Positions 33,757-45,449 of a DNA stretch of 64,000 nt are shown piece by piece; positions within the stretch are counted from its first letter, which is position 1; every line of letters begins with the position of its first letter. The translations under genes and the position numbers were made by a program. This stretch comes from Gordius sp. MW1 (lineage: Eukaryota; Nematomorpha; Gordioida; Gordea; Gordiidae). The notes under the pieces are model-generated. The model saw nothing but the letters and a program-made list of their open reading frames with translations. It was not told where the DNA came from and searched no databases. The stretch is from NCBI GenBank assembly GCA_964036665.1, contig OZ038531.1:19954324-20018323 (forward strand). Direction: 5' to 3'.

Positions 33757-34267
33757 TATATAAAATTAGAAGGAGACCTCAGTCCCCTGGTTACCCACTT
33801 ATTATTTGATTAGATTTTTTATCATGATAACAAAAATATTTCTATTATTAATAATAAGGAAATTTGCAACATAACATTGACACAGACAAAGTCACTCTTT
33901 AATTTGCCCCCTCCCCTAAATATTAAAATGCCCATGTATATTACAATAATTTCTTCAAGAATATTTTATTTTTCCCTTCCTCAACATTGCCAAAATCCTC
34001 GCAATAGCTAAGGAATAGGTTTTACAATTTATATTGTCATAAAATTAATTACTAATTTATTACTATAGCTAGCTGCCTCATTATTTCCCCAAATTGTCTT
34101 TAAAAAATTATTTCAACAAATAAATTAAAGTGTATTCATCAATGGCGTAGCTAGGGCTAGAGCAAAAACCGGGCCACTTAATAATTTTATTTCAATTAAG
34201 AAACAATATGATGATTATAATTATTTGTTTCTGAATAAAACTTTTAAGTATAACAATACAAATGATG
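33757..34267. other. no gene seen
   Basis: AT-rich. AATGGCGTAGCTAGGGC at 34142 is a probable degraded end of the same MITE family. Confidence 0.4.
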
Positions 34268-35520
34268 CATATTAATTGCTATGCAATTTATGGGCTCGTT
34301 TTTGGTGCGTCGTCCGTCGTCCACCAAGTTATTTCTCCAGCTTCCCGGGCGAGAGATCCTGAGTTCGATCCCCGGAGAGGACAAAAATTTTTATTTTTTT
34401 TTAAATTAAATTAAAATTTTGTTCTTGTTAATACCATGATAATATGGCTTTATGACCGTCCGCAGGCTACTGACCAATGGAAAAAATGATCGTTGGCCAA
34501 ATAAATCGAAATTTTTATGAAACTTGGCCGGGAAATGTCCAATATTTTTAAAACGAAAAGGTATTTTAGAAATCTGAAAAAGCTATTTTACCTTTGGCCG
34601 CCCTGGAAACCTACGGGTAAAGTTTCGAGCGAAACGGGCCTGTAGTTTTAGAATTTATCCCTTTTCTAAAACTAAAAAGAACTTTTTTTTTATTTTTTTT
34701 TTCAAAAATTAAATTAATATTTTGTTCTTGTTATTACCATTGATAATATGACTTTTTGACCGTCCGCTGGCTACTGACCGACGAAATATAGTGATTTTCT
34801 AAACATAAAACACAACTTTATTATTTCATTATCTACATAAATAACATAAAAACCTCTAATCTGTTATAGCCAGCGTGGTGTAGTAGTTATTGTACCAGGG
34901 CCCCGAGCGAGAGATACTGAGTTCAATCCCCGGAGAGGACAAAATTTTTTATTTTTTTTTTAAATTAAATTAAAATTTTGTTCTTGTTAATACCATTGAT
35001 AATATGACTTTATGACCGTCCGCAGGCTACTGATCAATGGAAAAAATGACCATTGGCCAAATAAATCGAATTTATGAAACTGGCCGGGAAATGTCCGATA
35101 TTTTTAAAACGAAAAGGTATTTTAGAAATCTGAAAAAGCTATTTTACCCCTGGCCGCCCTGGAAACCTACGGGTAAAGTTTCGAGCGAAACGGGCCTGTA
35201 GTTTCAGAATTTAGCCCTTGTTTAAAACTAAAAAAAACTTTTTTTTTAATTTTTTTTTTCAAAAATTAAATTAATATTTTGTTCTTGTTGTTACCATTGA
35301 TAATATGACTTTTTGACTGTCCGCTGGCTACTGAGTACTGACCGACGAACATTATTTGATTATGACTTTTTGGCCGTCCGCTGGTTGCTGATCAATGGAA
35401 AAAAATGACCATTGGCCAAAATGTGATTCGAAAATTTTTTTCTCATTTTTTTTTACTCTTATGTATTTATATCCACATTTACCGTGTCCTGGTTGCTGAC
35501 CAATGCAAAAATTGTACTTC
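34268..35520 (+). repeat. tRNA-derived SINE copies, forward orientation
   Basis: The head ATTGCTATGCAATTTATGGG is at 34270. B-box-containing GAGTTCGATCCCCGGAGAGG lies near 34363, and a fuller tRNA-like head at about 34869-34942: GCGTGGTGTAGTAG (A box) ... GAGTTCAATCCCCGGAG (B box). Tails ACCATTGATAATATGAC and GACCATTGGCCAAA follow each. A second 3' piece is at 35290-35500. Same family as the array at 27923-29322, opposite orientation. Confidence 0.8.
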
Positions 35521-36358
35521 CATTTATAAATAATAAATTAATAGTATTTGTTGTAACTAATATGATTGCTACAAATTGGTCCCATTAAATATTTTATGAT
35601 TGTGTAAGAAATTTAATTATATACTCAAAAATATTTACCACGTAATATTATGCCATTGCCCTTACTTTTCTCTAAATTTCTTAATCTTTTTATTTGAGTA
35701 TTTAACTTTTATGTTTATTTTTCCTCATGATTTTTAAAAGTTCTCATTTACGTAAATTTTATTTTCTTGTGCATTTTGATATCTTTTAGGGGGGGGGGGG
35801 GTCTAATCAAAAATGGTTTTACCACTAGTATTTAGGTCATACTCATTTGTTGTGGTTAATAATAACTAATTAAAACATTTTAAATCTTTTGATAGTTACC
35901 CTTCCCTGCCACCACGCCCATGACCCTTTTATTAGTTTGTGCATCCATCACCAAAATTAAACTTACTCCCAGTCCCACACATGTTTCCTTTCCCCCCACA
36001 AACACAATAATGAAGGCAGCCTGGCCAGCAACTCAGCAAAGCGCACATGTAATATACAAAAATAAAAATAAGGGGGGGGGGGGGGGGGGGGTGCTTATCA
36101 TGAAGTAACAAATTTTATTACTACTTTTGGGACCACTTGATACAATTTTATTTTATCTTTTTATATTTATATACAAGAATAATGGTTTACAATAAAAACT
36201 TCAAAAAACAAAATAAAATTTTTTTTTGTTTCATATTGTAGAAAGTGATATCGAAAAGACGCTGTATCTTTTCTATATTGATTTTTGTTTTTTGCCATCT
36301 CATTAGTTGTAAATCAAATCAATTTCTTATAACTTCGATAGTTTCACTCATGGGTGTA
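35521..36358. other. no gene; MITE fragments and poly-G runs
   Basis: G runs at about 35790-35802 and 36072-36091. CCTGCCACCACGCCCATG near 35906 is a degraded end of the CATGGGCGTAGCC MITE family. No coding evidence. Confidence 0.45.
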
Positions 36359-36520
36359 GTCAAGATTTCAATTTAAGGAGGGGGGGGGGCAGTAATGATT
36401 AAGGGAGGGGCAAATTGATGTTTTGAAATTTTAGTCATAATTTTTTTAAATATTATTGTTTTTTAAATTTAGGGAGGGACCGCCAATTTATGCCTCCCCC
36501 TATGCCCTGGCTACGCAGGG
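36359..36520. mobile_element. degraded CATGGGCGTAGCC-family MITE
   Basis: CATGGGTGTAGTCAAG at the left, a G-rich run, and CCCTGGCTACGC at the right; the last bases and the duplication are lost. Confidence 0.6.
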
Positions 36521-36964
36521 GGGAGGCTGGAATTTATTATCAGTGTGTAATTTAATTTTTACAATTTAAAAAATATCTCATTTATGAACCATGCATGTTA
36601 AATTACGAATAGCTTATAATTTCTCTAAACAAATAGGGTAGCGTTGGATTTTGCAAGAACAAATTTGAAAGTTTTGTATTTCGTTTTTTATGGAAAACCG
36701 TTGATTTATTTATTAACGAAGGAATCAAGAGTGGATATTTAAGACTCTGTCCAAATTTGTGGTTCTAAATAGGTGTTCTTTTTCCAGATGAGTTAATTTT
36801 TGTTTAAAAATTAGTGTCATTACTTATTTAAAATTCCCATTCTTATTTTAAATTTTAACTTTATTAATTATTGAAATTATTAGATATATTAGTTATCTTG
36901 TTCTCTTTGTTTCTATGTAACTCGATTTGTGTTTAATTAAAAAAAAATAATGCTTTAAAGAAAA

Positions 36965-37211
36965 ATGGGTGAAAAGGCAAACAATAGTGATTTTGATAGG
37001 AAAAGTTGGGATGAAAGACGCCACAAAGCATTTGAAAATAATAGAATGAAGGATGTTAATTTTCTGGTAATTTAAAATCATTATAATTGCCATTATACCA
37101 ACTCGGTTTAAAGAAGGTGATAAAATTATTACGATTAAGGCACACAAGTTAATAATGTCCTTAAGCTCTTCAGTATTTTATTTGACATTTTTAAATTTAA
37201 TTTTCTTATAA
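36965..37211 (+). pseudogene. BTB/POZ domain fragment
   Basis: The first part (36965-37068) reads MGEKANNSDFDRKSWDERR then FENNRMKDVNFLV. After a break of about 30 nt with stops the frame resumes as PTRFKEGDKIITIKAHKLIM, SLSSSVFYLTF, then a stop. The pattern ERR-x-FENN-x-DVNFLV...IKAHK-x3-SLSSSVFY is the BTB fold of BTBD3/BTBD6-type proteins, which recruit substrates to cullin-3 ligases. No valid intron joins the two parts, so this looks like a broken gene or partial copy. The rest of the protein (BACK, PHR domains) is not seen downstream. Confidence 0.6.
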
Positions 37212-37329
37212 TTTCCTCTTCTTTAGGGTATTTTCGCTTTTCTCATATTAACAGCCTTTGACCCCATTAGTTAAAAAACTAAAGTATGACCTTTTCCCCT
37301 AAAAAAGAATTAGTAATAAATAATTCATT

Positions 37330-37456
37330 TGGTTAACATCGATAATTACTGTATGCCCTCCCCTACAAAGGCCTATACCTCTACTTGTTTTGATTTAATC
37401 CCCGCTACAGGCATTCTCGCTCCTTTCTACCTTTCTCGCCCATAAATTGCATAGCA
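37330..37456 (-). repeat. SINE-family fragment
   Basis: GCCCTCCCCTACAAAGGCC, TATACCTCTACT and CGCCCATAAATTGCATAGCAA match pieces of the 28-29 kb units. Confidence 0.6.
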
Positions 37457-37936
37457 AATATGCTACGTTTATACGTAGTATAGAAGAGTTTCCCCTTCCC
37501 CTTCTCCCCCTTCCCACGAGGGCCGAAGGCCCGAGTTTTTATAAACTTTTTAATTTTACGAATTTTGTAAATGTATTGTGAAATGCTGTTTTCAATGTTT
37601 AACTAATTCAATGTTGTTTTCATTGGGTTTTAAAAACTCTTTAATTAACGAAAATCACCATAATATATATGTCCTTTCCTTCCCTTATTTGTCCATATTT
37701 ATGTCGTGTATTTACACTTTATTTATACTTCCTAGCACCCTTCGTGTTCTTATACTAATTTTGCAATTTTTGTTTATATTGAAAATTGAGAAAATATTTT
37801 ACTCTATCTTCAATTCGATTCAGATATTTTTGTTCTAATATATCTATCATACGTTTTTTCCGCATTTTTTTTCTATCGGGATAGAAATGTTTCTTATTTT
37901 AAAACCAGGTCGTTGCTCTAAGCTCGTTCTATGTCG
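37457..37936. other. no gene seen
   Basis: AT-rich; the open frame at 37578-37838 is hydrophobic low-complexity reading with no recognisable motif. Confidence 0.4.
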
Positions 37937-37965
37937 ATATTAATTGCTATGCAATTTATGGGTCG
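37937..37965 (+). repeat. SINE head motif
   Basis: ATTAATTGCTATGCAATTTA then TGGG, head-to-head with the copy at 37438-37456. Confidence 0.6.
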
Positions 37966-38192
37966 CTTTTCGTTGTATTGTCTTTTCATTCAGTTACTAA
38001 AATTCCTTTTGTTTTTTTAAATCTGATTGTTTTAATTTGGACGCAAATTTAAATTTGACTCGTGAAAGGTAAAATATATCAGCTAAATAATATTCTTAAA
38101 TTGTGTTTAAATAATGTAAAGTGGTAGTTCATTATTAATTTAAACTACATAAATATATATCCATAATACAAATAAAAGTAAGTTTAAATTTA

Positions 38193-38775
38193 GAGATGCA
38201 CCGATACCAAGTATCGGCATGGTATCGGCGCCGATACCTTGCCAAAAGTATCGGCCGATACTTTGCTAGTATCGGCAATTACCAAGCCGATACCTTTTTT
38301 AATATGAAACTCAAAAAATAATACTTATAGTATCTCCTACGATTAAAAAATAGAGGACTTTTCAAATTTTTTGAAAATTGTTTCATTTGATTGGCTATAA
38401 ATATTTCTATGTGGAGTATAATAAACTCATTGACCATCTGTTCCGACTGCGCTTTTAAGTAAATATTATTTTATTTTAAAAATTATTATATATTAAGCCT
38501 TAGATGGATTCTTTAGATACATTATGGAGTTATTTTGTTGTGTCAGCAGATGAAAAAATTGTAATCTATTGAATTATGCAAAGCTAAAATAAGTCGTGGG
38601 GGCAAAGACAAACATTCCTTTAACACTTCAAATTTAAGGAAACATTTAAAAACTAGACATTTAGTATAAAATTTTTTTTTATTATAAGTATCGGCATGGT
38701 ATCGGTATCGGCAAAAAAATCTTAAGTATCGGCTGGTATCGGTATCGGCACAAAATAGTGGTATCGGTGCATCTC
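38193..38775 (+). mobile_element. mini-hAT with GTATCGG repeats
   Basis: Ends GAGATGCACCGATACC and GGTATCGGTGCATCTC. A perfect 8-bp duplication TAAATTTA lies at 38185-38192 and 38776-38783. Multiple GGTATCGG motifs fill both subterminal regions. 583 bp, retaining only one BED exon. Confidence 0.9.
38502..38669 (+). pseudogene. BED-finger exon retained in the mini-hAT
   Basis: MDSLDTLWSYFVVSADEKI, then after a 1-nt shift ELCKAKISRGGKDKHSF and NTSNLRKHLKTRH. W-x-YF at the start and SNLRKHL-x2-H at the end are BED-finger features; the first cysteine is displaced by the shift. No catalytic domain follows, so the element depends on a transposase from elsewhere. Confidence 0.75.
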
Positions 38776-38954
38776 TAAATTTATTGAATGGTTTATTTGC
38801 AAAATTATAGATTTCAAATTAAATGTGACCCGATATTGTAGATGCTATCATATTTGTATATCTCTACAATAAATTATTCAAATATCTTGTACTAAAAAAC
38901 TATGGTAACAATTAGTTTCTTAAATCGTACTTTAATTTGTCGATTAAATTTTAC

Positions 38955-39107
38955 ACACCGCCATAAGGAGGGGGGCAATAATGATTAAGGGAAGGGCAAA
39001 ATAACCATTTTTTAAAAATTTTTAAACATAATTTGATAAAATTTCTAAGATTTTTTAAAGTTAGAAGGGGCAGACGCCCGTCCCTGCCACCCCCTGGCTA
39101 CGCCCAT
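38955..39107. mobile_element. degraded CATGGGCGTAGCC-family MITE
   Basis: Right end CCCCTGGCTACGCCCAT (39091-39107) is well kept. The left end is degraded, with the family's GGGGGGCAATAATGATTAAGGG block at 38966. Confidence 0.6.
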
Positions 39108-39114
39108 CATGTAC

Positions 39115-39505
39115 ATTGCAATTAATCTTACACTCGCGTTGGTTACCAAAATCTTAGACGCGTTTCTGGAGGGATTCGGTAAAAAAAATTTAACGCTTTC
39201 GAACAGGGTCAAAAATTTTAAAATGCTTTCAGGTCGGGTTCGGGTTGAAAAATGTAAAATGCTTTCGGGTCGGATCAAACTCGGGTTAAAATTAAAAAAA
39301 AATTGGGGTCGGGTTAGGGTTGAAAAAAAATGACTTCGCAGTTATCTAAAACTAGGATTAACAAACATTATAAATTCAAATTGAAAAGTGACAAATTATG
39401 CACAAAAACAATATAATGCATTATTTTATAAACAACAGTGAGCCCGAATCTTGTTATGGTGCCCGCCTGGGAGTCAAAATTTAAGACAATTGCCCGACCC
39501 GGTTA
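39115..39505. other. possible hAT relic with CGGGTCGGGTT motifs
   Basis: TCGGGTTCGGGTTG and GGTCGGGTTAGGG near 39230-39325 and CCCGACCCGG near 39492 resemble subterminal hAT repeats. No terminus or duplication identified. Confidence 0.3.
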
Positions 39506-39554
39506 GGAAGTGTGAGTACACGAAGGATAGAAAGTAAAATATTGGATAAATACA

Positions 39555-39676
39555 TAGGCGAAGGTAGCATTGGGATTAGAGGGAGGCAATAATGATTTAG
39601 GGAGGGCAAAATGATTATTTTTTGAAATTTTAGCCATAATTCCAAAAATTTTAGATTTAGAGGGGGGGCGCCCATG
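39555..39676. mobile_element. degraded CATGGGCGTAGCC-family MITE
   Basis: CATAGGCGAAGGTAGC at the left and GCGCCCATG at the right, with the family's GGCAATAATGATTTAGGG interior. Confidence 0.5.
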
Positions 39677-40086
39677 ATTCCATTTCAAATTTCTAACATA
39701 ACAAATAAGCCAACTATAATGTTCGTGAAACGCTAAATACGATATTCCTTTTACAAAAACAACACAATTACATAATAATTTTATTATTACAAACAAAACT
39801 ATTTAAAAGGGACTAAAAAATATGAACTTTAAAAATGTTGAGCCCAAGAGTGTAACGAAAAGACCGGATGTTAACAAAAATGAGTTTAATGAAATGAGCT
39901 AAAAGCAAATAAGCACCGATGATTGATTAATCTTTAAATCCATTTTTATAACTCATGGTTGAGGAGTAAAACGGAGATATTCCTTCTTAGATGGCAAATC
40001 AACTTTTGCAATGCCTTTGGGAAATAACTTGGGTACTTCCTCTGGGGCAATGGTTGGAAGAACCATACATTGATTACCGGGCTATA

Positions 40087-40094
40087 TATATAAT
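40087..40094. repeat. 8-bp target duplication, left (TATATAAT)
   Basis: Identical to 51338-51345. It lies 3 bp from the exon 6 acceptor AG of Prx6 (40082-40083, read on the minus strand). Confidence 0.9.
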
Positions 40095-40176
40095 CATAGA
40101 CTAATAGACTGCTCATTCCCGTTGCATTCATTTGAAATTTTATCGGCTGATTATATCCACCATATTGAATAGGATA

Positions 40177-43100
40177 ATGTCGTTTTGCTCTGCTATCAAC
40201 TGTAGCAACAGTCGGAAGAAATTCAAGGATTTATCTTTCCACAAGTAAGTATTTATATAAAATTTATATAATTTTTTTCATATAATAGATTCCCCTTAAA
40301 AAACAAATTGCTCCTCAAAGCTGGGATGAGTGAGATCAAGAGAGAGTTTGTGCCTAATAATCACTCTGCACTTTGTAGCCAACATTTTACACCTGATTCA
40401 TATATTCCATCTGTCACTAAATACAAGCAACTTAGCATGGGCGTACGCAGGTTTTGAATTAGGGGGGGGCAAAACGTTCAAAAGTTCATTTAGAGGGGGG
40501 CAAAACATAATTTTTTTTAATTTTTCAATGTTTTTGCATTGAAAATTTTTTTTTTTCATAAATTAGGGGGGGGGGCAGCCGCCCCCCCCTGCCCCACCCT
40601 GCGTACGCCCATGCAACTTAGAGAAGGTTCCATACCTACTATTTTTAATTTGCCTAAACATCTTCAAAAAGTAATTGACAAAATATATATTACTTATAAT
40701 AATCCTATTCTAGAAACCAGTAACAACAAGAAGTTCTTATAATTCATCAATAAGTCCTCTTGTAGATATTACAAATAATTTGTCTAGAAAAAGAAAGATA
40801 CCTAGGAAAATACAGTTTGACCCCCCTGAAGTGGTAGAACTTTCTCCTGACAATACCTTTTCTAAAATTAAACAGGCACTAGCAGCCAGCAGGTTAGTAT
40901 CTCAAAATTCTAAATTGAAGAAGACCATAAAACGTCTAAAAGCCAGTACCAGGAGGTACAGGCAAAAAATCATCAAACTGAAGGATATAGTTAGAGATCT
41001 GAAGAATGATAATCATCTTAATGGGGATGAAGACAAAATCATTGCCAACTACTTCGAAGGAGAAGCCCTTGTGCTTGTTAACAGCCATATTAAATCAGGA
41101 GGTGTTAACAATCCTAAAAAAATTGTATTTACCCAACCCCTAAAACAATTGGCTTTGACTCTCCATTATTACTCTGCAAGTGCTTACAGGAACCTAGGAA
41201 GAATTATTTGCCTTCCATCTGAATCATCTTTAAGAAGATGGAGTGTATGTCTAAATGTTGATCCAGGTATATTAAGCAATATTAATTTTGGTTTAAATAA
41301 CTTTTTATAGGGTTCCTCAATTGCTCTATTAATAAAATAAAAGAATATCAAATGAAGTCTTTAAAACCCATCTATATAGCATTGTCTATTGATGAGATGG
41401 CTATTAGGAAAAATATTCATTGGGATGGCAATAAATATCATGGGTATGTACTAAATTTTAATTTTTTTCAAATAACAATCTCTGAATATTTTTAGATATG
41501 TGGATCTAGGGCAGGATATAACTGATTGTAATATGATCCCATATGCCACTGGTGCATTATTTGTCATGGCCACATCTATCAACAATACCTGGAAAATTCC
41601 ATTAGGGTACTTTTTAGTATCTTCTGTAACTTCAGAGTTACTCAAAAATATTCTTTTGGATGCAATTTTCCACGTTAATGGCACAGGTGCTGTTGTGAAA
41701 GCTATCACCTGCGATGGTCTTGCAAGTAACAAAAGATTGGCATATGACTTGGGAATAGGGTTTGACCAACATCAACCTAAACCCTACTTTTATCACCCAC
41801 AATTTCTTCTTGAGAAAATCTTCTTCCTGTTCGATGTATGCCATATGATGAAGCTACTACGTAATCTTTTAGCAGAAGCTAAGGTTTTAAAAGATAATGA
41901 AAATAAGGTAAATATAATTTTTTTATTTTATATTCAATATTATAGCTAATTAAATGGGAGTACATTGTAAGACTTCACAACCTTCAGAAAAAGGAAGGAT
42001 TAAGAGCAGCTAATCGCCTCACTGCTTCTCATATCTATTATATAAATAATAAAATGAAGGTATATTTGTGTTTGTAAAATTTAGCATTTTAAAATTAGGT
42101 CAAGCTTGCTACTCAAGTATTTTCAGCTTCTGTAGCAAAAGGACTTATTCTAGCAAGGGATTTGCAAGAACCTGGATTTCAAGATTCCACAGCCACTATT
42201 GAATTTATTGATTTGATTAACAGGTAAAATAATACAAATTCTACATATTACAACTTTTAGATTGTTTGATACGATGAATAGTAGAAATCTACTGGCTAAG
42301 GGCGACAAAAAACCTTTAACTCCAGAGAGCCTCTCTAATTGTATAGACCTCTATGCCAAAGGTATCGAAGTGCTAGCTGGCTTGAAGTTAGAAAATGACA
42401 AACCAGTTATATCTTCAGGGAAAAGGATGTGTGTTGTGGGATTGATGGCAGCTATGCATTCAATACCTATGTTAGCTAAAGAGCTATTACTTAAAGAATC
42501 ATCTTCGATGAAGTATAAATATAAACATTGACTTTAATATTCTTGTAGATATTTTATGACTTACAAATTGAGCCAGGATCACCTGGAGTTGTTTTTTTCA
42601 ACAATTCGATCTCGCGGTGGTTATAATAATAATCCCTCCGCGTACCAATTGCGATCGGCTGTGAGGGGAATTCTTTTAGGAAAAGTTATTAGCCCTCTTA
42701 CCGGCAATTGTAATAATTTTGGCGACACTGCAGTAGTTTGTGCCGATTTCCAGCCCCGTGGGAACGAAGATGATTTCACTTCTGCAGGCGTGGCCGAAGA
42801 AGACGATGATATTCACTTAACTGACCCACATTTATCGTTATACACCGAAAATGTTACCACTTATATCGCTGGATATATTGTCAGAAAATTGATCGAAGAA
42901 GGTAAAATTACGTGTTTAGATTGTGTTAATGCCCTTATTTTAAATAATGACGGTTCCTATAATTGTAATTATTACTTAATAAACCTTAAGATAAGGGAAA
43001 TCATATAATTCCATCAGACAACTTAATCAAACTTTGCAAGATTATTTTTTCTATTTTCAATTCTTTCAAAGACGAGAAATACTTATTAAATAAAAACGCT

Positions 43101-43254
43101 GTATTAATTATTGAAAGTAAAATTTTTTCTAAAATTATTGGCACATCAATTTTTAATAATTTGTCTAATCATATACTAGAACAGGATAATTTTTCATCGC
43201 ATTTTTATATATTACTAAAACTTATTATCGAATTCCTGAGAAAAGGAATATGAT
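40177..43254 (+). pseudogene. P-element-like transposase, left arm (THAP domain)
   Basis: A GTP-dependent cut-and-paste transposase family (P element/THAP9). Exon 1 (40177-40244): MSFCSAINCSNSRKKF, first cysteine pair of the THAP finger, then a GTAAGT donor. Exon 2 from 40289: FPLKNKLLLKAGMSEIKRE, SALCSQHFTPDSYI, giving C-x2-H. It is interrupted by a MITE at 40436-40613. Next comes a basic coiled coil (KKTIKRLKASTRRYRQKIIK, about 40918), then LALTLHYYSASAYRN, YVDLGQDITD (41496-41525) and AITCDGLAS (41701-41727), the latter two carrying aspartates plausible for the RNase H-like core. The C-terminus has LSQDHLELFFSTIRSRGG (42565) and ends near 43254. Small introns interrupt it, and a frame break near 42990 truncates it. 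Non-functional as read. Confidence 0.88.
40436..40613. mobile_element. CATGGGCGTACGC MITE inside the left-arm THAP exon
   Basis: Perfect 8-bp duplication CAACTTAG (40428-40435, 40614-40621) and ends CATGGGCGTACGCAGG / CCTGCGTACGCCCATG. The mirror position in the right arm (about 51001) has a single uninterrupted CAACTTAG, so the MITE arrived after the arms were duplicated. Confidence 0.97.
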
Positions 43255-44570
43255 TTGCGATTTAAAAACTATAAACAAAAAGGTTTGAAGGAAGGGGGAA
43301 TCATCATTAGGAACAATATTGGGACGCATTGAGGGATGGCCGGGCTTAAAGCCACTAATTGCGAATTTTGAAGGAAGAATTCTTAGGAATTAATTTGGGG
43401 AATTTAAAGGAAGGATAGGGGGAAATATTGTTGGGGGATGGCCGGGCTTAATAGCCACTAAATAAAGATAACTTTACCGCTCTACATTTCGCCAATCTAT
43501 TTTATTACAAGAAAAATTATATTATTGTATCAATCTCCTTACTACAAATCACTCATACGTATTCATGTTGATAAACAATCATATATGGGAAGAAATAAAT
43601 AACACAAACGTGTAAGCGCGTCGGGGGGGTAACATACGCGTACTAGGAATTAAATGTAAAAGAATAATGGTCTACGCTATTAGTGTACAATGTGTAAGAT
43701 CAAAAGAATTGTACCGCGTGTTGAACTCTTAACTTTAATTTTTGAATAAGATGAGATGGGGGGGGGGGGGGGTGTGTGGGAAGATATCTTCATCTTCGTA
43801 TCTCCGGATACGATACCTTTCCCTTTTTAAAGTCGAAGACTTAATGTATTTTCGATAGAGTTCCGTGTTGTTGAGTGCAACTCTCAAGGCGGCGTTATTA
43901 ACATTATAAGTTTCAAACATCTGGCATTGAATACCAACTCTGGCCTTTGCTCACACGACGACTGATATATGTAAAAATCAGTGATAAAAAGGCAACGTCA
44001 TGGCTAACGGTTTTTTTCCAGCTCTGTGACTCCTCGAGCAACAGCCTCAACAAAACTTATAATTAATATAGATTGTAAACTGCCATTTTGGAAATTATTC
44101 TTTCTTGCGCCGCGCAGACTCTCAAATAATAGTCAAAGAAACAGCGGGGGAGGGGGGTTTAAATATTGGTTAACAATATAATTTTCATATAATTAATATA
44201 TGTATATAAATCAAGTGTATAATTCTGTTTTACAATAATATTTTAGCGGCACATTAAGAATTTAGGCCTTGAGAATTAGTTAGGGATGATTCTGAATAAT
44301 TGATATTTTCAGTTTCGAAATTTTCATTCGTTTGAAGAATTCTGCCATCTGTTCTCAGACATATTGGAATATCCATTTAATTATGTTTGCGGTTTAAATT
44401 TGGTAGCCAATTGTTCGAAGGAATAGTTTTCTTCCACCGTCTCCCAATATTTCCGAATCATGGATTGGTTCGATTGTTCTAGTACGTGGTTCGATTGCTT
44501 TTTAATCCCGGCGAAGTGGTTCGATTGTTTTACTGGAATAATTTTATCCAATATCCCTGCGCTGTGACGG
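43255..44570. other. unassigned non-coding part of the left arm
   Basis: Between transposase and gypsy tail. Holds two copies of GGATGGCCGGGCTTAA...AGCCACTAA (43333 and 43436), CG-containing motifs and a G run at 43760-43773. Minus-strand frames at 43735-43920 and 44381-44596 have no recognised motif, though the second repeats the unit QSNH/QSNQ. The same DNA is present inverted at about 47070-48390. Confidence 0.5.
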
Positions 44571-45438
44571 TTGTTCATTAAAAAATGGTTGAACATAGCT
44601 AAAGTAACGAAGGACGGAACGTGGTTATCTAAACTTTATCACAATATGTCACCACGGTATCCTAATCGTGCTCCGGTTAGCTATGAGTTTTTGAATCGTA
44701 AATTAAGGTACCCACCCGACTTTTTAAAGTTCACTGAACACCAAACATCGCCCAGTATTAGTGTGCCAAAGTTTACGGTAAACCAAAGAGTTTGGTATCG
44801 AAACTATTTGGGTAAACCTAAATGGGTGTTAGGTGTAATTATTGAACAGTTAGGTAACAAAATCTACAAAGTTAAGGACTTAAAGGAAAATAAATTTGAA
44901 ATTAGGCATGCTGAACAATTAAAATTGTTTGATGCTATATAATTATGTTCAACGTTTATTGCTATTCAGATGAGAATTAATGCTGCTTGGTGCGACTTAG
45001 ATTTGGAAGTGACATCTACTGCATCAAGGAACGAAAGAGTTCCAGTATACATTCTAATCAAAGTGGAGACGGACGAAAGTGCACGATTACTAAGCTTGAC
45101 GCACTCTCTGGGTCCGCCAGGCCAGGTCGGGAGGTCGTATCCACAACGCCCAAGATCTCCAAGACGACCAAGACAGGAGGGGGCTGCGGTCAGAAGAAAC
45201 GGAAATACGAGCGGGGAGCAACGACGAAACGTATCTGGAAATCCACCGTTACTCCGTCCTCCGATCTTGAAAAGGAAGAAGTGTTGGGGGTGTAAGGCCA
45301 AACACCTGCCCCCAATGTGCTTAAAATTAAAAAACCGGTTTGGGAAAGACAACCCAACAACGATATCACAGAGCTGGAGTCCGGGGTGATTATGGACACC
45401 CTGAATTTGGACAGCCCTGGCCCTTCGACTTCTCAATA
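44571..45438 (+). pseudogene. gypsy integrase C-terminus, left arm
   Basis: SPRYPNRAPVSYEFLNRKLRY, then FTVNQRVWYRNYLGKPKWVL and IIEQLGNKIYKVKDL, HAEQLKLFDA: the segment after the integrase core in K02A2.6-like gypsy elements. The core is absent upstream. A further frame (MRINAAWCDLDLEV...) or its alternative continues to about 45438, ending LNLDSPGPSTSQ-stop in one frame. The left copy has a frameshift relative to the right arm. A purine tract AAAAGGGAAAGG leads into the LTR. Confidence 0.75.
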
Positions 45439-45449
45439 AAAGGGAAAGG

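Noticed and set aside
29300..34290. A giant foldback element bounded by ATTGCTATGCAATTTATGGG at both ends
   Set aside because: The motif is simply the 5' head of the SINE family; another head-to-head pair exists at 37.4-37.96 kb, and the DNA between has its own clean LTR-element boundaries.
37578..37838. 86-codon hydrophobic protein
   Set aside because: Leucine/isoleucine/phenylalanine-rich reading typical of AT-rich DNA; no start context, splice sites or conservation seen.
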